Shown here piece by piece: positions 42,734 through 51,470 of a stretch of DNA of 64,000 nt. The translations under genes and the position numbers were made by a program. The notes beneath the pieces are model-generated. The model was given only the letters and a program-made list of their open reading frames with translations, was not told the DNA's origin and ran no database searches. Location: assembly GCA_944322815.1 (NCBI GenBank), contig CALUQB010000011.1, positions 1-64,000 on the forward strand, in the 5' to 3' direction. Each line of letters begins with the position of its first letter. Positions within the stretch are counted from its first letter, which is position 1. This DNA comes from an uncultured Bacteroidales bacterium. Lineage in GTDB: Bacteria; Bacteroidota; Bacteroidia; Bacteroidales; UBA932.

Positions 42734-45541
42734 ATGTACAGAATGAAAACATTGGCCATCGCCTTCATGGCGATAGGACTGACAGCACTCGTCGGCTGCA
42801 AGAAAGACGAGATTCCTGACGATAGTGGAAATCAGGGTACGAACCCTCCTTCATCGTCGATGGTCGACAAGACGTTCACGGTGTCCATAGACAATGTCGC
42901 TATCATGGCGGACGGCGGCCCTGGTATCACCATGACCACAGCCGACCAGATCGGAATCTATGACGGCTACGGCAGAAGCCTTTTCAACATCACTGCCGTG
43001 GATGACAAAGGTGTGGCCACTATAACAGGCAAGGTGGATAACAGGGCTGAAGCATACTATGCAGTATGGCCTTCATCTGCAGCCCAGGTTACAGGCACTG
43101 ATCATCTGATGAGGATTCTGGTGACAGGTTCCCAGACCATTTCTACCGGAACTTCCGCTTCTTCTGCCTCACTTGTCTGCACCGGCAAGGAAGCGGACGG
43201 CAATTTCTCTCTTTCGAGTATGGTTTCTTTCCTGAAACTCGATTTAGAGGAAGGCACCACATCCGTGACACTCAGAGGAAAGGCTTCCGGGCCTGTTTCA
43301 GGTGATGTGTATGTGTCGGCTGACGGAACTGTCACTTCAGTAGACGCCTCTACAGTATGGACTGATACCGAGCAGACTGTGACCATCAGGCCTCAGGCAG
43401 AGACATTCACTGCTGGAACATATTACATGTGCATTCTGCCTGTGACATTCGGCAGCGGATTCGACTTGATATATCAGAAAGGAGAAGCCGTTACTGGAAA
43501 GACTACGACTGATGCTGTGGAGTTCAAGGCAAATGCCATAGTGGATGCCTCCAAGCTTTCCACCAGCACGGCCCAGACCGGTACCGAGTTCGATCCGTTC
43601 ATCATATCTACAGTCGATGAGCTTATGGGCCTGTCATCTGAAAAATATGCTGCCGGTACATATGTGAAACTGGCTGCCGATATTGATATGTCGGATCAGG
43701 CATGGACTCCGCTCAGCATCGCATGCCACTTTGACGGAGATAACCATAAGATATACAATATCAAAGTATCTGGCACCGGTGCTGCAAGCATCTTCAATGT
43801 AACATCGGGAGCTTCACTGAAAAATATCGTTTTCGGCTCTTCAGACGGAAAGATGTACGATGGCGAAAGTTCGATAACGGTGACTGAAGGAAACGGCAAG
43901 ATAGGACTTGTAGAGAACAACAACGGCACTTTGGAAAATGTGACGACATATATTCCTGTAACGGTGACACTCGGCGGCACTCCAACTTCTGAAGTCCGTG
44001 TCGCAGGCCTGGTTGCCAGCAACTACAGCAATATCACATCCTGCGCCAACTATGGTGATATAAATGTTTCGGGTACATACGGAACCAGCGACAAAGACTG
44101 CTTTGTCGGAGGTATCACCGGCTGGGCATCCCAGGGCGAGTGTGCCATTAAGGATACGGATAACCATGGAGATATCACGGTCAACACTGCCAATCTGTGC
44201 GGAGTCGGCGGTATAGTAGGTATGAACAGAGGCGAAAACATCGACGGCTGCGAGAACACCGGAGCGCTGATCATTCAGAACACCCTTCCTGGAGAAGGCT
44301 GGGTAGGCGGAATAGTCGGTTTCGCACAGCAGCAGTCCGGCTCTGAGAAGAAAGTATCCGGCTGCAAGAACAGTGGAGCGTTCAATGTCACGACACCGTC
44401 GGTAGTGGGAGTGGGCGGTATTTTCGGATGCATTAATTACACTAAGGTAGATACAGATGTCATTACGATAGAAAACTGCACCAATGAGTCTGACATAGCC
44501 GTGGCTACGGCCAATTCCTCGATACATATCGGCGGCATTCTTGCCAGAGAAGCGATTTCGGGCGCTACAGCCACTGTACAGAACAAAATCACAGGCTGTA
44601 TCAACAACGGAGACGTATCTCTCGGAGCTCCTGTAGGAGCTGAAAACAGCGGTTTAGCATATATCGGAGGTATCGCAGGCAAGGTCGAGAAGATGCCTGT
44701 CATAGAGAACAATACAAACAACGGTGCAGTATCCAGCACCAAGCTTACGGCCTGTCATGCAGGAGGCATTCTCGGCCATGCATCAGGTTCTGCCCTTACC
44801 TTGAAGGGCAATACCAACTCAGGTTCAGTAAACCTCTCTCCTGACAAATCCGATGCCACCCAGTGCTATGCCGGCGGAATACTCGGCACATCTGCGAGCG
44901 GCAATGCCGAAATCTCCACCAATACAAACTCGGCGGCTGAGGTCAGCATAGTCTGCAATTCTGCATCTGCCAGCTACAAGCCTCTGTCATACGTAGGAGG
45001 TATAGTGGGTGGTACGACAGATGATGCAGTATGTACTACATACAAGAACAAGAACAGTGCGGCTGTCTTGTCCGACACACAGGCGATCTGGGTCCCTACC
45101 GGAGGTATTATGGGTCTGGCCAAGGGCAGTGTCAGCCTGAGCGAGGATGTGAATCTGGGTGATGTAACCTTGATTTCCACCAATACGGGGCTCGGGGATA
45201 TGTTCGCAGGCGGTATCGTAGGCCTGGCATGCGCACCTGCAGCCGAAAGTACAGGCGAGGTCAAGACATCCCTGAGTAAGGTCATGTCATTCTGTGACAT
45301 AGACAGTGACGGCTTGTGCGGCCTGGCAATCGGCTGTATCGCTTATAACTACGATGCTCCGGTATCTATTCTGGATTCCGTATTCGGAGGAACGTATGTA
45401 TTCAAAGGCGGAGAGCCGGCAAATGCTGCCGATGCGAAGATCGAAATAGGCGGCGGCCTTCTCGGGTATAAGAATCCTCAGTTCTCCAAGTACACGCAGA
45501 GCGGCAACAAGGCCGGAAATGCCGAGGATTACGGATATTGA
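42734..45541 (+). CDS. Surface lipoprotein with fimbrillin-like N-terminus and GLUG repeats (copy 2)
   Basis: This is a paralogue of the preceding lipoprotein, 935 residues, 29 bp downstream. The signal peptide ends at lipobox TALVGC. The N-terminal third is strongly diverged from copy 1 but keeps the same plan (KTFTVSIDNVAIMADGGPG, ADQIGIYDG, AYYAVWPSS). The GLUG part is closely similar, with one 277-bp block almost identical at the DNA level. The C-terminal GNKAGNAEDYGY mirrors GNTAGNAKDYGY of copy 1. A diverged N-terminal module on a conserved scaffold suggests different ligands or partners. SusC starts 7 bp after its stop, implying co-translation and shared function. Confidence 0.75.
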   Translation: MYRMKTLAIAFMAIGLTALVGCKKDEIPDDSGNQGTNPPSSSMVDKTFTVSIDNVAIMADGGPGITMTTADQIGIYDGYGRSLFNITAVDDKGVATITGKVDNRAEAYYAVWPSSAAQVTGTDHLMRILVTGSQTISTGTSASSASLVCTGKEADGNFSLSSMVSFLKLDLEEGTTSVTLRGKASGPVSGDVYVSADGTVTSVDASTVWTDTEQTVTIRPQAETFTAGTYYMCILPVTFGSGFDLIYQKGEAVTGKTTTDAVEFKANAIVDASKLSTSTAQTGTEFDPFIISTVDELMGLSSEKYAAGTYVKLAADIDMSDQAWTPLSIACHFDGDNHKIYNIKVSGTGAASIFNVTSGASLKNIVFGSSDGKMYDGESSITVTEGNGKIGLVENNNGTLENVTTYIPVTVTLGGTPTSEVRVAGLVASNYSNITSCANYGDINVSGTYGTSDKDCFVGGITGWASQGECAIKDTDNHGDITVNTANLCGVGGIVGMNRGENIDGCENTGALIIQNTLPGEGWVGGIVGFAQQQSGSEKKVSGCKNSGAFNVTTPSVVGVGGIFGCINYTKVDTDVITIENCTNESDIAVATANSSIHIGGILAREAISGATATVQNKITGCINNGDVSLGAPVGAENSGLAYIGGIAGKVEKMPVIENNTNNGAVSSTKLTACHAGGILGHASGSALTLKGNTNSGSVNLSPDKSDATQCYAGGILGTSASGNAEISTNTNSAAEVSIVCNSASASYKPLSYVGGIVGGTTDDAVCTTYKNKNSAAVLSDTQAIWVPTGGIMGLAKGSVSLSEDVNLGDVTLISTNTGLGDMFAGGIVGLACAPAAESTGEVKTSLSKVMSFCDIDSDGLCGLAIGCIAYNYDAPVSILDSVFGGTYVFKGGEPANAADAKIEIGGGLLGYKNPQFSKYTQSGNKAGNAEDYGY
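44090..44366 (+). repeat. 277-bp segment nearly identical to 41247-41523 (second copy)
   Basis: This is the partner of the block in the upstream paralogue, exactly 2,843 bp apart and in the same reading frame. The pattern suggests gene conversion or recent segmental duplication. Confidence 0.8.
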
Positions 45542-45548
45542 AATCAGA

Positions 45549-48545
45549 ATGAATAATATGAATTTGGTTAAAAACATGTTTTCGAGGGCAGCGGCCATGC
45601 TGCTGCTCTCGGTATCGGTACTCATTGGCCTTCAGGCCGAGACTTTGGCGGCGGAAGCCGGACAGACTGACAGGACGGTCAGCGGAATCGTGGTGGACTC
45701 AAACAGGGAGCCTGTTGCCGGTGCAAGTGTCGTAGTGAAAGGCACAATGCATGGTACTGCCACGGACGCGAACGGACATTTCGAACTGACGGTGAATGAC
45801 GGCGATGTGCTGGAGGTCAGCTTTCTGGGCTTTGCTACGGCTGATGTCGTTGTCGGGACAAGAAGTTCGATGACTGTGACTCTTAGAGAAGACACGAAGT
45901 TCCTGGACGAAGTCGTAGTGGTAGGTTACGGCACACAGAGGAAAGGCGAAGTAGCCAGTGCCATCGCTTCTGTATCTTCAGAAAATTTCATTACTACGCC
46001 TACGAATGATGCCATTCAGATGGTCAAGGGCAAGATTCCGGGACTGCAGGTCACTACGACCGATGCCAATCCTACGTCTTCATCGGAGATTTCATTGCGC
46101 GGTATCACTACATTGGCTTCTTCCACCAGTCCTTTGGTGCTCATAGACGGCATACCTGGAGACCTGAACACTGTGTCTCCGTCGGATATCGAGCAGATAG
46201 ACGTGCTGAAAGACGGTTCTGCCGCAGCGATCTACGGTACCCGCGGTACGAACGGTGTCATTCTTGTCACTACGAAGAAAGGAAAACTCGATACTCCCGC
46301 CGAGGTGGACTTCAATGCGTATGTGTCCACCCAGCAGATTACCAAGACCCTTCCGTTCCTGAATGCGGATGAATACAGGGCATTGGTGGCTCAGGGAATT
46401 CCGACAGTCTGGGATGACGGGGCATCTACAAACTGGCTTGATGAGGTGACGCGTACACCGGTGAGCCAGATATACAATGTCAGTCTGAAAGGCGGCGGAA
46501 AGAATACGAACTATGTCGCAAGTTTCGAGTATCGCGGACTGGAAGGCATAATGAAAAAAAGCGACACCCGCGTCCTTTATCCCCGTATTGAGATTACCCA
46601 CAGGATGTTCGACAACATGCTGAAGATCAATGCCGGTGTGAACGGCTACAAGCGGAACTATCATGTCGGCGGCGATGGTACCAGTTTCAATACCGATGTC
46701 TATCGTACTGCCCTGATTTACAACCCTACCACTCCTGTCTATCAGGAAGACGGCTCTTACTCCCATGTGAGCAAGCCGACATATTACAACCCTGTAGCTA
46801 TCCTGAATGAAGGTAATGGCGAGCATCAGAATACCTACCTGAGGATGTACGCTGACGTGACTTTGACTCCGATCGAGGGGCTTGACCTTAAAGTCCTGGC
46901 GTCTACCAGTGTATACAACAGCGTCAGAGGCTATTATGAGACATCCAAGCATCCGAGCAGTATCGAGCGTTCGAGAAACGGCTTTGCATCACGCGGGACA
47001 CAGCGCACTCAGGATGACCTGATAGAAGCTACCGCACAATACAGGAAGACCATAGAAGGACATTCTTTCTCGGTGATGGCAGGTTACAGCTGGCAGAAAA
47101 ACCATCAGCAGTTCTACTGGATGCAGAACTGGGATTTCCCGACGGATGAGACTACATATAACAATATCGGATCGGGTTCCGCTCTTCTGGATGGCGATGC
47201 TTCAGAGTTTTCATCAGCGCAGGAGGATCTTCTCGTCAGTTTCTTCGGCAGGGTAAACTATTCGTACAAGGACAGATATGTGATAGCCGCCAGCCTCCGG
47301 CATGAGGGCTCCAGCAAGTTCGGCGCCCGTCATAAATGGGGAAACTTCCCGTCCGTGTCCGTGGCCTGGAATGTGGCCAACGAGCCTTTCATGGAGGATG
47401 TGGATTTCCTGACCGCCCTGAAACTGCGTGCCGGATATGGTGTGACAGGTACTGTGCCTACGAACCCTTACATGTCGCTGAGCCGTGTGAATGCCTCGTC
47501 GTGGGTGTTCTTCAACGGGGAATGGATTCAGTTTGCCGAGCCTTCCACCAATGCCAATCCTGATTTGAGATGGGAAAAGAAGAAAGAGTTCAATGTCGGT
47601 ATTGATTTCGGTTTTCTGAATGACCGCATCACCGGTAGTTTCGACTACTATAACCGTAATACAGTGGATCTGATCTGGACATACGATGTCCCTCTTCCTC
47701 CGTACATGTATTCTACCATGACCGCAAATGCCGGTTCTATGAAAAATGAAGGATTCGAAGTCGGACTGAATTTCATTCCTGTCCAGACCCGTGATTTCCA
47801 GTGGACGAGCCAGATCAATTTTTCTACCAACAAGAATGTCCTGACATCGTTGTCGAATGACAGTTTCATTTCCAGCGGTTATTCCGATCAAGGTACGACA
47901 GGTGAGCCAATCCAGCAGAGCACGCACCGCATCCAGGAAGGACAGCCTATAGGCAACTTCTACGGTTTCAAGGCCATCGATATCGATGATACCGGTCATT
48001 GGATCATTGAGGACAAGAACGGACAGCCGAAACCTATCACCGAAGCTACGGCCGATGACAAGAAGATCATAGGAAACGGATTGCCACAGCACTATTTGAG
48101 TTTCAATAATACCTTCACATACAAAGGCTTTGATTTGAGCATCACCATGAGAGGGGCTTTCGACTATGATATCCTGAATATGCCGCGTCTTCAGTACGGT
48201 TCACCTGTGATGCTTGACAGGGGAAATGTTCTGAAAGAGGCTTTCGAACCGAAATTCGGAAAAGTCCCTTTGGCTCTGGATCAGAGTCTGGTGTACGTAG
48301 ACTATTATCTGGAGAAGGGTGATTACTGGAAGATAGACAATGTGACATTGGGCTATACCTTCAATTTCAACAAATGGGTGAAACGCCTCAGGATATATGG
48401 CATGGTTCAGAATCTCGCGACCATCACCGGTTATTCAGGAATGGATCCGGAAGTCAGCGTGACCGGACTGACACCTGGAGTGGACAACAAGAACCGCTAT
48501 CCTATGACCAGGACATTCACTCTGGGAGTATCTGTGAAATTCTAA
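45549..48545 (+). CDS. SusC/RagA-family TonB-dependent outer membrane transporter
   Basis: This protein imports oligosaccharides across the outer membrane with its SusD partner. From the start at 45549 it has 998 residues; 45519 is an in-frame alternative that overlaps the upstream gene. It shows a signal peptide (about 1-35), a carboxypeptidase-regulatory-like domain (VSGIVVDSNREPVAGASVVV to SMTVTLRED), a TonB-box-like DEVVVVGYGTQRKG, and the plug with LRGITTLASSTSPLVLIDG and AAAIYGTRGTNGVILVTTKKG. The large barrel ends in SVKF. susD follows 12 bp later. The glycosidases downstream should process what this system imports. Confidence 0.96.
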   Translation: MNNMNLVKNMFSRAAAMLLLSVSVLIGLQAETLAAEAGQTDRTVSGIVVDSNREPVAGASVVVKGTMHGTATDANGHFELTVNDGDVLEVSFLGFATADVVVGTRSSMTVTLREDTKFLDEVVVVGYGTQRKGEVASAIASVSSENFITTPTNDAIQMVKGKIPGLQVTTTDANPTSSSEISLRGITTLASSTSPLVLIDGIPGDLNTVSPSDIEQIDVLKDGSAAAIYGTRGTNGVILVTTKKGKLDTPAEVDFNAYVSTQQITKTLPFLNADEYRALVAQGIPTVWDDGASTNWLDEVTRTPVSQIYNVSLKGGGKNTNYVASFEYRGLEGIMKKSDTRVLYPRIEITHRMFDNMLKINAGVNGYKRNYHVGGDGTSFNTDVYRTALIYNPTTPVYQEDGSYSHVSKPTYYNPVAILNEGNGEHQNTYLRMYADVTLTPIEGLDLKVLASTSVYNSVRGYYETSKHPSSIERSRNGFASRGTQRTQDDLIEATAQYRKTIEGHSFSVMAGYSWQKNHQQFYWMQNWDFPTDETTYNNIGSGSALLDGDASEFSSAQEDLLVSFFGRVNYSYKDRYVIAASLRHEGSSKFGARHKWGNFPSVSVAWNVANEPFMEDVDFLTALKLRAGYGVTGTVPTNPYMSLSRVNASSWVFFNGEWIQFAEPSTNANPDLRWEKKKEFNVGIDFGFLNDRITGSFDYYNRNTVDLIWTYDVPLPPYMYSTMTANAGSMKNEGFEVGLNFIPVQTRDFQWTSQINFSTNKNVLTSLSNDSFISSGYSDQGTTGEPIQQSTHRIQEGQPIGNFYGFKAIDIDDTGHWIIEDKNGQPKPITEATADDKKIIGNGLPQHYLSFNNTFTYKGFDLSITMRGAFDYDILNMPRLQYGSPVMLDRGNVLKEAFEPKFGKVPLALDQSLVYVDYYLEKGDYWKIDNVTLGYTFNFNKWVKRLRIYGMVQNLATITGYSGMDPEVSVTGLTPGVDNKNRYPMTRTFTLGVSVKF

Positions 48546-48557
48546 ATATCATCGGAC

Positions 48558-50180
48558 ATGAAGAAAACAATTAAAATAATTCCGACTATTATCTGTATGA
48601 CTCTGATGACAGGAGCCTGTACCGATCTGGATGAAACCGTATACTCTGACGTGACAGAAGCGAATTTCGATTACGGAACAAACATCGGAACCGCCATGGG
48701 CATGGTCTACAAAGACCTTAAGGTCATAGCGGACTATACGAAGAATTTCAGTCTGCAGGAGGCGTCTACGGATGCTATCGTCATGCCTGCAAACGCCTCC
48801 GGATGGTATAACGGAGGTGAGTACAACAGGGCGCATCATCACACATGGACTTCGATGGAACCTCAACTGGAGGCATTCTGGAATGAGTTCGTCAGCGGAG
48901 TCGTCAAATGCAACACGGCGCTCGATCTTCTGAATTCCGGACGGCTCGAAGCTTCGAAGGAGGATATAGAGTACGCAAAATATGAAGTACGCGCGGTCAG
49001 GGCATTCTATTACTGGTATCTGACGGACCTGTTCGGGGATTTCCCGCTGGTGACCACCACTGCCGAACAGGCTCTTCCGGAAAAGACTCCGAGGGCTGAC
49101 ATCTGTTCATGGATTGAGGGCGAACTGATAGAAATCATCCCTCATCTGACTGAGGAGTCCGGGATAAACCAGTATGGAAGGATGAACCAATGGGCGGCAA
49201 GGACTCTTCTGGCTACACTGTATCTGAACTGGGAGGTCTACACCGGGACTCCGAGATGGGAAGACTGTATCACTCAGTGCGATGAAGTCATAAACAGCCG
49301 CAAATATGATCTGGAAGCCAACTATAAGGATGCCTTCAAGGCGTATGGCATGGAGACCAGTCCGGAAATCATATTCACTATCCCGTATGACAATACCACT
49401 CATTCCTGGGGAAACAGACTTCATTGCGCTTCATGGCATAACCTCTGCCAGAAAGTCTTCTCTCTGACGGACGGGCCGTACGGAGAGGGCTGTATAGCTG
49501 CTGTACCTCAATTCATAGATACTTACGATGAAGATGACACCCGCCTGGAAGACACCTGGCTCATGGGAAAAATGTATCTGCCTGACGGCTCTCCTGCTCT
49601 CATCGAGACAGGGGCGAATAAAGGCAAGCAACTGGAATTCAAGAAGGAAATGAAAGACGGGGATCTGGTGGAAGAAGGAGAAGGCTACAGAATGTGGAAA
49701 TTCGAAGTGGCCAAAGGTTCATACGCACAGTCCGATACTGACTATCCGCTTTTCCGTTATGCAGATGTGCTGATGATGAAAGCAGAGGCTCTGCTCCGTC
49801 TTGGACGTTCCGGCGCGGGAGCATTGGTGACCCAAGTACGTCAGAGGGCTTTCAGGGATACCGATCCGTCGAAAGCTACGGTCACTGACGAACAATTGGC
49901 TGAAAATTCCTGCTATAGGTACGGGTATGTGGAAAACTATCGGATAGTCGATGACGGAGATCAGACTCCTGTCAAATTCGGGCGTATGTATGATGAACTG
50001 GGCTGGGAATTCGTATGGGAGTGCCACCGCCGCCGCGATGCTATCCGCTTCGGTGTCTATACCACGAAAAGCTGGCTGTCCCACAAGCCTAACGGGGACT
50101 ATCGCATAGTGTTCCCGCTGCCGGAGAAGAAACTGGCTGCGAACCCTAACCTGAAGCAGAACCCGGATTATGTAGATTGA
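48558..50180 (+). CDS. SusD/RagB-family outer membrane glycan-binding lipoprotein
   Basis: This is a surface lipoprotein of 540 residues that caps the SusC transporter and binds glycan. The signal peptide ends at lipobox LMTGAC. The family's tetratricopeptide-like helices are visible (YAKYEVRAVRAFYYWYLTDL, QWAARTLLATLYLNWEVYTG). The RagB/SusD C-terminal domain has YPLFRYADVLMMKAEALLRL and a WEFVWECHRRRDAIRFG motif near the end. Length and order fit the family. It is 12 bp after susC and 18 bp before a metallo-beta-lactamase-fold lipoprotein gene. Confidence 0.96.
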   Translation: MKKTIKIIPTIICMTLMTGACTDLDETVYSDVTEANFDYGTNIGTAMGMVYKDLKVIADYTKNFSLQEASTDAIVMPANASGWYNGGEYNRAHHHTWTSMEPQLEAFWNEFVSGVVKCNTALDLLNSGRLEASKEDIEYAKYEVRAVRAFYYWYLTDLFGDFPLVTTTAEQALPEKTPRADICSWIEGELIEIIPHLTEESGINQYGRMNQWAARTLLATLYLNWEVYTGTPRWEDCITQCDEVINSRKYDLEANYKDAFKAYGMETSPEIIFTIPYDNTTHSWGNRLHCASWHNLCQKVFSLTDGPYGEGCIAAVPQFIDTYDEDDTRLEDTWLMGKMYLPDGSPALIETGANKGKQLEFKKEMKDGDLVEEGEGYRMWKFEVAKGSYAQSDTDYPLFRYADVLMMKAEALLRLGRSGAGALVTQVRQRAFRDTDPSKATVTDEQLAENSCYRYGYVENYRIVDDGDQTPVKFGRMYDELGWEFVWECHRRRDAIRFGVYTTKSWLSHKPNGDYRIVFPLPEKKLAANPNLKQNPDYVD

Positions 50181-50198
50181 TTAAATTGATTTCGACAG

Positions 50199-51470
50199 AT
50201 GAATAATATTTTGACAGGTACGATTTTGTCGGTCTTGTTGATGACGACTGTAGCCTGCGGCTGCAATGGCGGCGCTGATGACGGGCTTGACTACACATAT
50301 AAGGTGGAGACCCTGCCGGAATGGCAGGAAGGATACTTGGACATCCATCATATCAATACCGGCAGGGGAAATTGTTCTTTCATGATCCTTCCGGACGGAA
50401 CCACCATGCTGGTGGATGTCGGAGATGTCGGGAGCGAGTCGTTTCAGGAAATAACCCCGGCCAGGCCGGATGATACGAAAACTCCTGCCACATGGGTCGC
50501 AGAATACATAAACTACTTTACGAGACCTTTGCAAAAAGCCGGAGACCTTGACTACGCCGTTATGTCCCATTTTCACAATGACCATATCGGAGGTGAAGTT
50601 AATACGGCCGTATCGCAGGTGGGCAAGAGTTACAAGCTGTCGGGTATCACCGAACTGGCAAACCTTCTGGATATAGACCTGCTGGTGGACAGAGGTTATC
50701 CTCTGTATAACTATTATCCGGACAATACCGCGATGATAAACGAGAACAAGAATACTTTGCCGAATTACAGCAAGTTCATTGAGGAGCGTGATAAACTCGG
50801 ACAGAAAACGGAAATGTTCGAAGTCGGGAGCAACACCCAGTTTGTCCTGAAATACGACCCCCGGTCATACCCTGATTTTGAAGTCAGGAATGTCTGTGGG
50901 AACGGCATGGTATGGACAGGTTCCGGAAATAGCACCAGGACAGTCTATCCGAGCAGCAGTTTCAAGAGCGGAGGAGAGAATAGTGCCAGTTGTGGTTTCG
51001 TGATAAAGTATGGCAGGTTCGGCTACTGCAACTGTGCCGATATACAGGGTGAGAACAACTCCGGCGGTGCCGTGGATATGGAGACTGCTGTCTCTGAAAT
51101 CATGCCTCCGTGCGAAGTTGTGCTTTGCAACCACCATGCTTTCTCTGATGCGATGCACGAAAAATTCATTTCGGCGACCCGCCCGAAAGTGTATGTGATT
51201 CCGGTATGGGGCATAAACCAGCCCACATCGCCTGTCATGAAGAGGATGCTGGACACCGGCCTGTATCCTGGAGACAGAATGATATTCGCCACCGGAAGAC
51301 TGGATAGCAATGACAAAAATCTGGGTGAGTATGCGGATGATATCCTCCAGACCGGGCATGTTGTCATCAGGGTGTACGAAGGCGGAAGTACTTATCAAAT
51401 ATTCGTATTGTCCGATATGTCAAGAACATATCAGATTGTTTACAAATCTGATATCATGACGGCTGAATGA
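50199..51470 (+). CDS. Metallo-beta-lactamase-fold lipoprotein (ComEC-like hydrolase domain)
   Basis: This is a predicted exported metallohydrolase of 423 residues. The signal peptide ends at lipobox TTVAC. The fold's motifs are GRGNCSFMILPDGTTMLVDVG and the metal-binding SHFHNDHIGG (His124, His126, Asp128, His129). A later CNHHAFSD segment may give further ligands. It resembles the stand-alone hydrolase domain related to ComEC/Rec2, without membrane helices. The substrate is unknown; its place between susD and a GH127-type gene suggests cleavage of a non-glycosidic bond in the target glycan, or hydrolysis of a phosphoester. Its stop overlaps the next start by four bases, so the two are translationally coupled. 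Confidence 0.72.
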   Translation: MNNILTGTILSVLLMTTVACGCNGGADDGLDYTYKVETLPEWQEGYLDIHHINTGRGNCSFMILPDGTTMLVDVGDVGSESFQEITPARPDDTKTPATWVAEYINYFTRPLQKAGDLDYAVMSHFHNDHIGGEVNTAVSQVGKSYKLSGITELANLLDIDLLVDRGYPLYNYYPDNTAMINENKNTLPNYSKFIEERDKLGQKTEMFEVGSNTQFVLKYDPRSYPDFEVRNVCGNGMVWTGSGNSTRTVYPSSSFKSGGENSASCGFVIKYGRFGYCNCADIQGENNSGGAVDMETAVSEIMPPCEVVLCNHHAFSDAMHEKFISATRPKVYVIPVWGINQPTSPVMKRMLDTGLYPGDRMIFATGRLDSNDKNLGEYADDILQTGHVVIRVYEGGSTYQIFVLSDMSRTYQIVYKSDIMTAE

